Part shown: in pieces, positions 52,376 through 61,830 of the stretch | How the letters are laid out: each line of letters starts with the position of its first letter | How positions within the stretch are numbered: the first letter of the stretch is position 1 | Assembly: GCF_000952155.1 (NCBI RefSeq) | Contig: NZ_JYON01000024.1 | Location: 16,029 to 80,028 of the forward strand | Source of the DNA: Aliterella atlantica CENA595 | Lineage (GTDB): Bacteria > Cyanobacteriota > Cyanobacteriia > Cyanobacteriales > Chroococcidiopsidaceae | Length of the DNA stretch: 64,000 bases | Direction: 5' to 3' | Notes under the pieces: model-generated | Told to the model about the DNA's origin: nothing | Databases searched by the model: none | The model's input: only the letters and a program-made list of their open reading frames with translations | Program-made: the position numbers and the translations under genes

Positions 52376-53416
52376 ATGACAGAAATATTTGCCCCAAAAG
52401 AATCTCACTCTGTATCTTATACAACACCATTAGTTAGCGTAATTATCAGTAACTATAACTATGGTTGTTATTTAGCTCAAGCTATCGAAAGCGTTTTAGC
52501 TCAGTCTTATCAAAATTTGGAATTAATAGTAGTTGATGATGGCTCGAAAGACACCTCAAGCGAGGTAATCGACTTTTATCAGGGTTGTTTGGCGGCAATT
52601 TTTCAAAACAATGGCGGACAAGGAGCAGCTTTAAATGCTGGTATCGCTCGATCTCAAGGAGAGATTATTTGTTTTCTAGATGCCGATGACTACTTCCATC
52701 CAGACAAATTAGCAAAAATAGTAGCAGCTTTTGCCGCCCATCCCCAATGGGTACAAATTGCCCATTGTTGGCTATCTGTAAATCGAGATAGTGTAGTAAC
52801 TAATGCTACGTTAAAAAGTTTGAGTCAAGGCAACGTCCGCGAATTACTGCTGCAACGCGGCAAATATGCATGGGCGCCTACTTCCGGTTTAGCTTATCGC
52901 CGCGAGGCACTATTGCAAGTATTGCCGATTCCGCCTAGACCTCGTGCTGCCGATACCTACCTAACTGCAACCGTACCCTTTTATGGTGAAGTTGGCAGCA
53001 TTCATGAAGCTTTGATGTATTATCGCCTGCATGGTGACAACAGACGAGCGCATAGCGATAATATTGCTTATTTAATCGAACAACGGGAAGACACCGCATA
53101 CTGCATCAATCAAGCTGCTGCCAAGGTAGGATTTAGCGATCGCTTTGATATCCAGCAAGATGTCGATTATCGCAGTTTAAAAGCATTGCAGCAAGGTGGA
53201 GGCAATTGGCTAGAGGCATTAAAAATTCTCTGGCTATCTCTGCAAGAAAGCCTAGTAATTCGTCGTAGTTTGAGCGACACCATCAATCGCCTGTTGCAAA
53301 GAGGTATCTGCGCTTTATATCCCGATGAAGGCAAAGCAATATTGCGCTTAGGGTTGCGCGGCTACTTGCGCCTGAAGTTATCGCGGCAAGCGCCCAAAAA
53401 TCTTACTACATCATAA
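52376..53416 (+). CDS. family-2 glycosyltransferase
   Basis: About 346 residues from ATG 52376 (MTEIFAPKESHS), preceded by GAGG eight bases upstream; the TTG at 52322 is rejected. The GT-A fold is clear: VSVIISNYNYGCYLAQAIES, LELIVVDDGSKDTS, GGQGAALNAGIARSQGE and the D-x-D motif FLDADDYF. It transfers a sugar from a nucleotide donor to a lipid-linked acceptor in the cytoplasm. It is the first gene of the exopolysaccharide cluster and is followed by the Wzc-like gene 84 bases on. Confidence 0.9.
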   Translation: MTEIFAPKESHSVSYTTPLVSVIISNYNYGCYLAQAIESVLAQSYQNLELIVVDDGSKDTSSEVIDFYQGCLAAIFQNNGGQGAALNAGIARSQGEIICFLDADDYFHPDKLAKIVAAFAAHPQWVQIAHCWLSVNRDSVVTNATLKSLSQGNVRELLLQRGKYAWAPTSGLAYRREALLQVLPIPPRPRAADTYLTATVPFYGEVGSIHEALMYYRLHGDNRRAHSDNIAYLIEQREDTAYCINQAAAKVGFSDRFDIQQDVDYRSLKALQQGGGNWLEALKILWLSLQESLVIRRSLSDTINRLLQRGICALYPDEGKAILRLGLRGYLRLKLSRQAPKNLTTS

Positions 53417-53500
53417 AAGCTTTTGCACATCAAGAAAATTGGGCAAAGTAATGTCCTTTTTGCCTGAATTTGCGTTCGTTCCTTACATGGTTTGATTTTT

Positions 53501-55561
53501 ATGAAGCAGATAATTACTAGGCTCCGTCGCCATTGGATGCCTTTACTAGCAATAAACAGCGCCTTGCTTGCTGGGACAATTTACGCTGTAGGAGCCAGCA
53601 CGACTATTCCCTCAGTTTGGAAAGCCAACGCCGAGTTAAATATCCCCCAATCTACCGATCAACTAAATTCCAGCTTGGGTTCGCTCGGCAACGTGCAAAA
53701 CGTTGGTTTGGACTTCAAAAATGTCAATCCTCTGCAAATTCAGTTATCGATCCTCACCAGCGATATTGTCTTAGAAAGAGTTCGTAAAATGGACCCTGAA
53801 GGCGACTCGTACGCCAGGCTAAATGACTACAAAGAGTTGTTTGTCATCACACCTCAAGAAGTATCAACAATCATCGCCTTAGAAGCCAAAGCTTCTCATC
53901 CGCAGTTAGCTGCCGATCGCTTGTCGATGCTAATTCAAGTTTATCAAGAGCGGCTCAACGAACTGCGACACAACGATGCCAACGTCCGCGAACAGTTTGC
54001 CCAAGACGAACTCAACAAATCTCGCAACAATTTGATTCAAGTTCAAACTCAACTTAGCAAATTCCAAAAAGCTACAGGCATCACCGACATCGCCGAACAA
54101 AGCAAAGGACTGATCGCCTCAATCAACGGACTAAAAACAGCCAAAGCTCAGGCGATCGCCCAAGCGCAAGCCAACGAAACCCAAGCCCAAGTAGCAGCCG
54201 CCAACTTGAACATGACTCCGGCGCAAGCACTTAACTCGTTGCGCTTAGGTGAAAACCAAGAATACCAAGCTATTCGTACCAAAGTAGCGGAAGTGGAGAC
54301 AGCTTTAGCAGAGGCACGCGGTATTTATACAGATGAAAGTCCCTTAGTCCAATCTTTGCTAGTAAGACGGCAAGAATTGCGCCGCATCCTCGCCGAGCAA
54401 AAGGCAACAGCGCTACCTGGGGGGACAAATGAGCCAGTAGATACAACTTTAGGCGGTAATGCGGGTAATAGCCGCTTAGAAATGATTGCCGAGTTAACCA
54501 GAGCCAGAAATACAGCTAAAGGACTCTACCAACAAGCAAACCAAATTCAAACTCAAATCAACAAACTCAACGCCGAATTAAGTTCAATTACCAGCAATCA
54601 AGGCGAACTTACAGAACTACAAAGGCGCTACGAAATTGCCGAAGGCGCATACAAAGGGATTATTGCTCAAATTCAGCAGACAAAAACCAATCCTTTTAGC
54701 GTTTATCCCAACGTCCAGGTACTCGATCAACCAACCATTGATACCAAACCTTTACAACCGAGTCAGAAACTCATAGTTTTTGGCGGGGCGATCGCGGCAA
54801 TTTTTGGCAGTATTGCTTTAATCATCTTTCTAGAAGGGCGCAACCCCATGTTACGCCCCAAAGACTTACAGCAAATAGAGTTACCAATTTTAGGGAAAAT
54901 TTCTCGGCTCAAACGTCCTAATTTGGAGAAACATCTAGAAGCAGAAATTGAAATCGACTTTCAACGTTTAGCCTCAGCGATTTTAATGGCAGAAAACAAT
55001 CGCTTGATGATCACTAGCTCAACGGCTGGCGAAGGTAAAACTACAGTCACGCTGGGGCTAGCTTTAGCCTTAGTCAACTTTGGTTTTCGCGTATTAATTG
55101 TCGATGGCGATCTGCGCCAAGCAGAAATGAGCCGGAGGCTAGGACACTTGCCCGCCAAAGTAAAAGCCGATGACAAACCAACTTTAGTCCCGATTTGCGC
55201 TGGTTTGGACTTAATCCCCGCGCCATTAATACCCAAAGCCAAAGTGGCTAAATATTTTGCTAGTGGAGAGTTTGAAGAGTCTTTCAGACCGCTCGCTGAC
55301 AGCAATGCTTACGATTACGTATTGGTAGATAGTCCGCCAATTAGCCTAGCTAGCGAAAGCACGATGATCAATGCTGCCATCCGCGACGTGCTGTTTGTAG
55401 TGCGATCGGGTAAGAGCGATCGCCATAGCGTTATGGACAGTTTGGAGCAACTCAATTGGCATCATGCCCGCGTTATGGGACTGATCGTCAACAGCGTAGA
55501 CTTCCTGAGTGAAGGTTATCGTTACGGCAATCGGCGGGAATTGCAAGAAGCAGAAGGGTGA
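53501..55561 (+). CDS. Wzc-like polysaccharide co-polymerase and tyrosine autokinase
   Basis: About 686 residues from ATG 53501 (MKQIITRLRRHW). It has an N-terminal membrane helix (MPLLAINSALLAGTIYAVG), a long periplasmic coiled-coil Wzz domain (~30-420) and a second helix (LIVFGGAIAAIFGSIALIIF). The C-terminal BY-kinase has Walker A STAGEGKTTVTLGL, Walker A' VLIVDGDLRQAEMS and Walker B YVLVDSPPIS. The C-terminal Tyr cluster is small (EGYRYGNRRE). It controls chain length and export of a Wzy-dependent polymer, together with the adjacent polymerase. Confidence 0.93.
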   Translation: MKQIITRLRRHWMPLLAINSALLAGTIYAVGASTTIPSVWKANAELNIPQSTDQLNSSLGSLGNVQNVGLDFKNVNPLQIQLSILTSDIVLERVRKMDPEGDSYARLNDYKELFVITPQEVSTIIALEAKASHPQLAADRLSMLIQVYQERLNELRHNDANVREQFAQDELNKSRNNLIQVQTQLSKFQKATGITDIAEQSKGLIASINGLKTAKAQAIAQAQANETQAQVAAANLNMTPAQALNSLRLGENQEYQAIRTKVAEVETALAEARGIYTDESPLVQSLLVRRQELRRILAEQKATALPGGTNEPVDTTLGGNAGNSRLEMIAELTRARNTAKGLYQQANQIQTQINKLNAELSSITSNQGELTELQRRYEIAEGAYKGIIAQIQQTKTNPFSVYPNVQVLDQPTIDTKPLQPSQKLIVFGGAIAAIFGSIALIIFLEGRNPMLRPKDLQQIELPILGKISRLKRPNLEKHLEAEIEIDFQRLASAILMAENNRLMITSSTAGEGKTTVTLGLALALVNFGFRVLIVDGDLRQAEMSRRLGHLPAKVKADDKPTLVPICAGLDLIPAPLIPKAKVAKYFASGEFEESFRPLADSNAYDYVLVDSPPISLASESTMINAAIRDVLFVVRSGKSDRHSVMDSLEQLNWHHARVMGLIVNSVDFLSEGYRYGNRRELQEAEG

Positions 55562-55595
55562 ATAATTCGTAATTCGTAATTCGTAATTCGTAATT
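55562..55595. repeat. AATTCGT heptamer array between Wzc and Wzy genes
   Basis: Four tandem AATTCGT heptamers start immediately after the Wzc stop (TGA 55559-55561) and end just before the polymerase gene. Confidence 0.9.
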
Positions 55596-56943
55596 GGGAC
55601 AAGGGGGTAGGGGGATCGATGTGTTGAACTCACAACTATTTACAGGTGTTTGGCTGCGTTGGCAAGCTATAACACTTGGCGAGCGCTTTGTCTGCGCCAA
55701 TATTATCTGCATCCCGATTTGGTGGGTATTGGGTTTATTTGAGTATCTGCCGTTTCTGTTGCTGGGGATGGTTGGTGCTTACGAAGTTTGGCGTTATGGC
55801 AAATTTCGCCTCACTAGCCCGCAATTACCAGTTATTACTTTACTTGTCTTTGGGATGTATCAGCTTGGCAGACTTTTGGTATTGCGAGTTGTTTATTTCC
55901 AATACGGCACGATCAATATCTCTGATATTTTGATTTTGTCTTTCTGTCCGGCTATTTGGCTGTGGTATATCCAAAGTAACAAGATCAAAATACGTTTAGA
56001 GGTGGTTGCTTGGGCTTGTACCATTAGCGTTTTGCAAATAATTACTTTTTGGTTGTTACTGCAATTTGTTATTCCTGAAACAGTCTTTTGGCCCCCTAAG
56101 CTGCGGACTGTTTCGGGATTGCTTACAGGTAAAGGCGTAGGCGAAGCGAATAAAAACTATTACTTGCTGCCTTTTTTAGCTCGGACTTTAATAGAGGATT
56201 TCAACCGTTTTAGCTTCTTTTTTATCTTTCCTGAATTTTTTGCTGTATTTGTTGGCTTTATCAGTCTAGTTGCACTAGAAATTAAAAATCGCCTGCAATC
56301 GTCGCTGCTACTTGTCGCCTGCGTTTTCCTGTTATTTTTGAGCGCCACGCGGATTGTTTGGGTAGCTTTACCTCTTGTCATCGGTTTGCGTTACGTATTT
56401 ATTGCTTTAAGCAAACGCTGGGGTCCGCAAGTAGTTATTTTGTTAGTTGCGATCGCAAGTTTCATTACCTTTTCCTTGCCGCCAGCTACAAATGCGATTT
56501 TTGGCAAAGTTACAGGTAGCATCGAAGCTGTAAACTCAGTGCGGGCAGATTCTAGCGAGGTACGTTTTGAAATCTACAGGCAAACTTGGCTAGGCGTTTT
56601 AGAAGATCCTTTTTGGGGTTATATGTCCAAGGGAGAAGCGATTAGCGCCACTAAAAGTTCGAGCGTTGGTTCTCATAGCGCCATTTTAGGCAGCCTTTTG
56701 TACCGCACTGGTGTATTTGGCACTTTGATGTTTGCAGTCTTTTGGGTATCGCTATTTCTTTGGTTGTATGCAACTCGCGCCGAGCGCCCTTTGATTGCCT
56801 TTACGATGATGAGCTTTTATACGCTTGTTGCTCCGACTTTGGCATTGGTGTACGACATGCCGATATCATCTTTACTCCTTTTACTCAGCATTGCGATCGG
56901 TCAACCTCCACTAAAAACCCAGCGAAAAATGCGTCATGCGTAA
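55594..56943 (+). CDS. O-antigen polymerase/ligase-like membrane protein (Wzy-type)
   Basis: Up to 449 residues with about eleven membrane helices (FVCANIICIPIWWVLGLFEY, LPFLLLGMVGAYEVW, LLVACVFLLFLSATRIVWVA). A long periplasmic loop (~305-360) has the Wzy_C-type pattern with EVRFEIYRQTWLGVLEDPFW and GSHSAILGSLLYRTG. It polymerises lipid-linked repeat units at the periplasmic face. The start is uncertain: TTG 55594 lies in heptamer-repeat DNA; GTG 55620 or TTG 55623 may be used. It overlaps the next glycosyltransferase by eight bases. Confidence 0.85.
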   Translation: MGQGGRGIDVLNSQLFTGVWLRWQAITLGERFVCANIICIPIWWVLGLFEYLPFLLLGMVGAYEVWRYGKFRLTSPQLPVITLLVFGMYQLGRLLVLRVVYFQYGTINISDILILSFCPAIWLWYIQSNKIKIRLEVVAWACTISVLQIITFWLLLQFVIPETVFWPPKLRTVSGLLTGKGVGEANKNYYLLPFLARTLIEDFNRFSFFFIFPEFFAVFVGFISLVALEIKNRLQSSLLLVACVFLLFLSATRIVWVALPLVIGLRYVFIALSKRWGPQVVILLVAIASFITFSLPPATNAIFGKVTGSIEAVNSVRADSSEVRFEIYRQTWLGVLEDPFWGYMSKGEAISATKSSSVGSHSAILGSLLYRTGVFGTLMFAVFWVSLFLWLYATRAERPLIAFTMMSFYTLVAPTLALVYDMPISSLLLLLSIAIGQPPLKTQRKMRHA

Positions 56944-58168
56944 ACTTATAGTGCTGCCTGGATATTGCGATAACTTAGGTGGCGTATTAATTTCTAGCTC
57001 TGTACTAGGTGTAGGCTTCAAGTCAGCGCAGATATCAGAGCAATTGTGTCTGTTAGCGCGTTCTGGTTCTTTGTTGGAGCAGTATCTCCGCCAAACGAAT
57101 CAAGACTATTGCTTGCAGACTATCCCCGCCCGCAATCGCTTGGAATTTGTCAAGCGATCGCTTGATTGGGTGCAACAACAACCTCCAGATTATCCCTTGC
57201 TGCTCGATAATTGCGTTAGCCGCGAACTCATCCCCTTATTAATTCGCGCTGCGCCTGCACTGCGCTGGAGTGGCAGATCGGTACATCATATTTTTCGCGA
57301 CTTGGCGCTTTCTTACAATCCTTTAGGTAGGTGGGCAAGAAAATTAGCTTTTGCTTGCCTCAATCCCGCAGCTATTTGCAACTCCCAATTTACCGCGCAA
57401 CATATTCGCCAGCATTTAGTGCCGAATGTGCGAGCGATTCTTTATCCGCCTATAGATTTACAGCGATTTAAGTCTCGCCAGATCGGCGATACTCCTCCCG
57501 CCGACTTAAAACCAATCTTCGATTCGGGAGCGCAAATTATCCTGACACCTTCGCGGATTAGCGAACCAGATAAAGTCAATGACAAAAATCTCCGCGCCCT
57601 GCTGCCTGTATTAGCCCATCTCAAAGCTTTAGGGCATTGCTATCACGGCGTAGTTATTGGGCAAGATGCATCGCCTGGTAAAACCCGCACTGCCGATTTA
57701 CTTAAGCTTGCAGAAAGCTTAGAAGTAGCAGACTGCTTTACAGTTTTGCCGCCTACTTTTGAAATTGAAAAATATTACAAATATGCAGATTTAGTTTTAA
57801 CTTTAGCTCCGCGCGAACCTTTTGGGCGCACAGTTGCAGAAGCGATCGCTTGTGGAGTTCCGGTAGTTGGTAGCAATACAGGCGGAGTTGGCGAAATTTT
57901 GCATCATTTCGCGCCTGAGTGGACTTGCGACCCTCATAACCCGCTAGCTGTAGCAGAAACAATTATTCGCCTTAACGCTGACCCCAATACCCTAAATTTG
58001 CTTTCTCAAGGTCAAAACTGGGTGAAAACCAATTGCAACGTTAATAGTTACACGCACAAAATTGTGGAAATTACAGGTTTAGCAGCGCAAGGAGTTACGC
58101 CCGTACAGCCTACACCGTTACAGGTATCGAGTTGCGGTTTTAAGGAGACAAAATTTGGTCATGAATGA
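56936..58168 (+). CDS. family-4 glycosyltransferase
   Basis: A 410-residue GT-B enzyme. The C-terminal Rossmann domain has IILTPSRISEPDKVNDKN and the donor-binding E-x7-E motif in REPFGRTVAEAIACGVPVVG, followed by SNTGGVGEI. The N-terminal half is divergent. It retains anomeric configuration using a UDP- or GDP-sugar. ATG 56936 overlaps the polymerase end, and its end overlaps the next gene's start, so the three are coupled. Confidence 0.88.
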   Translation: MRKLIVLPGYCDNLGGVLISSSVLGVGFKSAQISEQLCLLARSGSLLEQYLRQTNQDYCLQTIPARNRLEFVKRSLDWVQQQPPDYPLLLDNCVSRELIPLLIRAAPALRWSGRSVHHIFRDLALSYNPLGRWARKLAFACLNPAAICNSQFTAQHIRQHLVPNVRAILYPPIDLQRFKSRQIGDTPPADLKPIFDSGAQIILTPSRISEPDKVNDKNLRALLPVLAHLKALGHCYHGVVIGQDASPGKTRTADLLKLAESLEVADCFTVLPPTFEIEKYYKYADLVLTLAPREPFGRTVAEAIACGVPVVGSNTGGVGEILHHFAPEWTCDPHNPLAVAETIIRLNADPNTLNLLSQGQNWVKTNCNVNSYTHKIVEITGLAAQGVTPVQPTPLQVSSCGFKETKFGHE

Positions 58169-59417
58169 GGATTACCCTTTAACCTTTAACCCTTCTGCTT
58201 TACCATACATTGGCACGCACTCTAAGGTAACAACGCCTGATATCTTGATTGTTTCTCGCGTTTTTCCTCCCGAACCTGGTGGGATTCAAGATTATGTGTA
58301 TAACCGATGTCTGCAAGATCCGCAAAGAGCGATCGCTTTAACTGCTTCTGCACCAGATACAAAAAACTTTGATGCCGATCAACCTTTTCCTATCTATCGC
58401 TGGTTTGCACCCAAATTTCTGCATGACTTTTTTGCTCGAACTGGCTTGTGGGGCGGAATTATCAAGCAAATCCTTTACTTAATCGAGTCATGGGCGATCG
58501 CTATTGGACTATTTTTTCGCTATCGCTACCGTTATATCGAATGGTTTCATGGCTATGATTTTCCGGCGCTACTACTACTAAGTTACTTGCTACCGATTCG
58601 CTATTTTATTTATTTGCATGGAGATGACTTATTGTGTAGCGATCGCCATCCTATTATTCGGGCTTTATTTACGCGCACCTTACAACGGGCTGAAGGCGTA
58701 ATCTGCAATAGCGATTTTACTTGCAATTACCTCAAAACTCGGTTTCAATTTACCACACCTACCTACACTATCAATCCCACAATTAGAGTAGAAAAATTTG
58801 GCGGACAAACAATCTTAGACTCTGCTGCAAATCTGCGTGCTGAGGTTCGCAAAGCGCATAATATCCCCGATGATGCTGTAGTCATTCTCTCAGTTGGACG
58901 GTTAGTAAGGCGCAAAGGATTTGACCGTGTAATTGCCACCTTACCTCAACTCTTGGCGCAAAACCTTGATGTCTACTACTTAATCTGCGGTAGAGGTGCG
59001 ATGGAGTCAGAACTAAAAGCCCTTGTCCAGCAATTAGGTGTAGAACAACGCACGATCTTTGCTGGCTACGTTCCTGACGATCGCCTATCAAGTTACTACG
59101 CCGCGTGCGATCTGTTAGCAATGCCAACCTTTTATGATGCCGAAGTGAAAAGCATCGAAGGCTTTGGCATCGTTTATTTAGAAGCAGGTTTCTTTGGCAA
59201 ACCCGTCATTGCTTCGCGTCTTGGCGGAGTAGAAGATGCAGTTTGTCACGGCGAAAACGGTCTATTAGTAGACCCCAATTCGCCCACAGAGTTCGCCGAT
59301 TCGCTGCTGTTATTGTGCCAAGACAAACAGTTACGCACCAAATTAGGGCGCAAAGGTCAAGAAATAGCATCTAAGCAAACTCCCCACCGAATCATCTATC
59401 AACCGCTCCCCTTGTAA
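58161..59417 (+). CDS. family-4 glycosyltransferase
   Basis: About 418 residues. ATG 58161 (MNEDYPLTFN) is taken over a GTG a few bases upstream. It has an N-terminal SRVFPPEPGGIQDYVYN acceptor loop, a C-terminal VGRLVRRKGFDRVIATLPQL and the donor motif SIEGFGIVYLEAGFFGKPVI. The protein ends PLPL, with its TAA stop (59415-59417) being the first bases of a heptamer array, so the array truncates or caps the gene. Sugar specificity unknown. Confidence 0.88.
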   Translation: MNEDYPLTFNPSALPYIGTHSKVTTPDILIVSRVFPPEPGGIQDYVYNRCLQDPQRAIALTASAPDTKNFDADQPFPIYRWFAPKFLHDFFARTGLWGGIIKQILYLIESWAIAIGLFFRYRYRYIEWFHGYDFPALLLLSYLLPIRYFIYLHGDDLLCSDRHPIIRALFTRTLQRAEGVICNSDFTCNYLKTRFQFTTPTYTINPTIRVEKFGGQTILDSAANLRAEVRKAHNIPDDAVVILSVGRLVRRKGFDRVIATLPQLLAQNLDVYYLICGRGAMESELKALVQQLGVEQRTIFAGYVPDDRLSSYYAACDLLAMPTFYDAEVKSIEGFGIVYLEAGFFGKPVIASRLGGVEDAVCHGENGLLVDPNSPTEFADSLLLLCQDKQLRTKLGRKGQEIASKQTPHRIIYQPLPL

Positions 59418-59447
59418 TTACGAATTACGAATTACGAATTACGAATT
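59415..59447. repeat. AATTACG heptamer array between glycosyltransferase and ugd
   Basis: Four AATTACG units. The first bases supply the TAA stop of the gene upstream, and the last runs into the ATG of ugd. Confidence 0.9.
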
Positions 59448-60872
59448 ATGGAAACAGTCATGGTTAAATTCAACGATTCTGCAAATATGCGTGTCTGTGT
59501 CATCGGTACAGGCTACGTTGGTTTAGTTACTGGTGCTTGTTTGGCTCATATTGGGCATGATGTAATCTGTGTTGACAATAATGCAGAGAAAGTTAAATTG
59601 CTGCAAGCTGGTAAGTCGCCAATTTTTGAGCCTGGACTTGAGGGCATCTTGCACTCGGCAATTGAGCAAGGCAAGATAAAATTTACTAGCGATCTTGCCT
59701 CTGGAGTTAAACATGGAGAAATTCTATTTATTGCTGTAGGTACGCCGCCTTTACCTACAGGTGAAAGCGATACGCGCTTCGTTGAAGCTGTTGCTCGTGG
59801 TATTGGTTCCCATCTCGACGGCGAATACAAAGTAATTGTCAATAAATCTACAGTGCCGATTGGTTCTGGTGATTGGGTACGGATGCTGGTATTTGACGGT
59901 GTAATGCAAGCGCAAAAATCGCTAGTTACGGCTGGTGGCGGTACAAATCGAACTTTAGAGAAGATGCCAGCCTTTGATGTTGTCAGCAACCCAGAATTCT
60001 TGCGCGAAGGTGCGGCAGTTTACGATACATTTAACCCCGATCGCATTGTTTTGGGTAGCCATAGCCCCCAAGCGATCGCTTTGATGCAAAACTTGTACGC
60101 GCCGATTATCAGGCGCCAAGTTGCTGAAAACCGTTTGCTACCACAAGTTCCGGTATTAGTTACCGATATTAGTTCGGCAGAGACAATTAAATATGCTGCC
60201 AATGCATTTTTGGCAACCAAAATTAGCTTTATCAATGAAGTTGCCAATATTTGCGATCGCGTTGGTGCAGATGTGACTCAAGTTGCTAAAGGTATTGGGC
60301 TAGATTCGCGCATTGGGAGCAAGTTCTTACAAGCTGGAATCGGCTGGGGTGGTTCTTGTTTCCCTAAAGATGTTTTGGCGCTAGTGCATACTGCTGATGA
60401 TTATGGCTATGAAGCGCACTTGCTCAAAGCAACTGTCAAAGTTAACCACAGGCAAAGGCTAATTGCTTTAGAAAAACTCCAGCAAGTTTTAAAGATCCTC
60501 AAAGGTAAAACTATCGGGCTATTAGGTCTAACATTTAAGCCAGATACAGACGATCTGCGCGATGCTCCTGCTCTCGATGCGATCGAGCATCTCAATCGCT
60601 TGGGAGCCAAAGTCAAAGCCTACGATCCGATTATTTCTCAATCTGACATCAGGCATACATTATCAGGAGTGCAAGTAGAGGACGATGCCGAGCGATTGGC
60701 GGTTGATTGCGATGCTTTGGTATTGGTAACTGATTGGCAAGAGTTTCAGCAGCTAGACTACGCTAAACTCGCCCAATCGATGCACAATCGGGTGATGATC
60801 GATGGTCGCAATTTCTTAGACCCCAAACAGTTACAACAGGCTGGTTTTTACTACGTTGGCATCGGACGTTAA
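59448..60872 (+). CDS. ugd: UDP-glucose 6-dehydrogenase
   Basis: A 474-residue NAD-dependent enzyme oxidising UDP-glucose to UDP-glucuronate. The N-terminal Rossmann site is VCVIGTGYVGLVTGACLAH. The catalytic Cys is in GWGGSCFPKDVLALV, with FLREGAAVYDTFNPDRIV and SAETIKYAANAFLA for substrate contacts. ATG 59448 follows the heptamer array directly; ATG 59460 and 59487 are alternatives. The neighbouring PssD/PssE pair would use UDP-glucuronate. It is in the same strand run as the glycosyltransferases. Confidence 0.96.
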   Translation: METVMVKFNDSANMRVCVIGTGYVGLVTGACLAHIGHDVICVDNNAEKVKLLQAGKSPIFEPGLEGILHSAIEQGKIKFTSDLASGVKHGEILFIAVGTPPLPTGESDTRFVEAVARGIGSHLDGEYKVIVNKSTVPIGSGDWVRMLVFDGVMQAQKSLVTAGGGTNRTLEKMPAFDVVSNPEFLREGAAVYDTFNPDRIVLGSHSPQAIALMQNLYAPIIRRQVAENRLLPQVPVLVTDISSAETIKYAANAFLATKISFINEVANICDRVGADVTQVAKGIGLDSRIGSKFLQAGIGWGGSCFPKDVLALVHTADDYGYEAHLLKATVKVNHRQRLIALEKLQQVLKILKGKTIGLLGLTFKPDTDDLRDAPALDAIEHLNRLGAKVKAYDPIISQSDIRHTLSGVQVEDDAERLAVDCDALVLVTDWQEFQQLDYAKLAQSMHNRVMIDGRNFLDPKQLQQAGFYYVGIGR

Positions 60873-60881
60873 AACAAAACT

Positions 60882-61790
60882 ATGAAAAAGATTTTGGCAT
60901 TGCGAATTGGTAAAGGTTTGTGCAATCGCCTCAGAGTATTGCTGTGCGCGATCGCTTATAGCGAACTTACCAATCGTCGGCTGTTGATCTATTGGCCCAA
61001 AGAAGAATGGTTTGGTGCTGCTCTTAACGACTTGTGGGAACACCCTTATCAGGAAATTGGCTCTTTAACTAACAAAGTATTAGTCAATCTGTCAGGCGGC
61101 TACCGCCATTATAGTTCTCTGCATTCACAACTTGACAACCCGATTATTTGTCTCAACACGATTTACCCTTTCTGCGTCGATGATTATCCGGCTCCTTTTA
61201 TGAGCTATCTTTCTCGGCTCAAACTAATTAAGCCGTTGCAAAATCGGATCGACTCTTTCGCTGCCCAAGAGTTTGCAGACAATCCTATAGTAGGAGTTAG
61301 CATTCGTTACAACCGAGCGCATCCTAGAACAGTGAAAGCATCGCCGCCACAGTGGTTTATTGAGCGAATGAACCAGATTCACGCCCAGTTCCCCAACGTG
61401 CGTTTCTTTCTATCTACAGACTGCAAAGAAGTCAGCCATCTAGTACGGGCTTCAACTTCAGCTTCAATTTGCCAATTGCCTAGAAACTATCACTCTGAAG
61501 TTATGAGCGGTATTCAAGAGGCGCTGTGCGAACTTTATTTGCTAGCTAGAACAAACTATATTTTGGGCAGTTATTACAGTAGTTTTTCGGAAACTGCTGG
61601 CTCAATTTTGGGCGAGTTGGCTTATGAAAATAGTCAAAGCACGCCAAATGCAGATGCGATCGCTAGCTCTCTATCACTACCCAAAACAGTCCCATTTTGG
61701 GAGCGTTCTCCCACTATATCTGGCAATATCCCTGTTAATCTACCAAATGCAACAGGACTTTTAGCCGCCTCTTGGCGGCTAAAAGTCTAA
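60882..61790 (+). CDS. putative fucosyltransferase-like (NodZ-type) glycosyltransferase
   Basis: A 302-residue protein. ILALRIGKGLCNRLRVLLCA near the N-terminus and the basic GVSIRYNRAHPRTVKASPPQ resemble the conserved Arg motifs of alpha-1,6-fucosyltransferases (NodZ/FUT8), followed by YILGSYYSSFSETAGSILGE, a GDP-sugar-type C-terminal motif. GDP-fucose as donor is an inference, since no fucose-synthesis gene is present here. The last ten codons form a strong hairpin. It is separated from ugd by nine bases, so it is in the same operon. Confidence 0.65.
   Translation: MKKILALRIGKGLCNRLRVLLCAIAYSELTNRRLLIYWPKEEWFGAALNDLWEHPYQEIGSLTNKVLVNLSGGYRHYSSLHSQLDNPIICLNTIYPFCVDDYPAPFMSYLSRLKLIKPLQNRIDSFAAQEFADNPIVGVSIRYNRAHPRTVKASPPQWFIERMNQIHAQFPNVRFFLSTDCKEVSHLVRASTSASICQLPRNYHSEVMSGIQEALCELYLLARTNYILGSYYSSFSETAGSILGELAYENSQSTPNADAIASSLSLPKTVPFWERSPTISGNIPVNLPNATGLLAASWRLKV
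61756..61787 (+). terminator. 14-bp hairpin overlapping the C-terminal codons
   Basis: GACTTTTAGCCGCC and GGCGGCTAAAAGTC are perfectly inverted around TCTT and end one base before the TAA stop (61788-61790). ACTTTTCTG follows. The stem is strong and GC-capped, so termination or attenuation before the PssD gene (61831) is likely. Confidence 0.7.
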
Positions 61791-61830
61791 ACTTTTCTGT
61801 TCTGTTCGCTTTCCTCTGGAGTTAGAAAAA

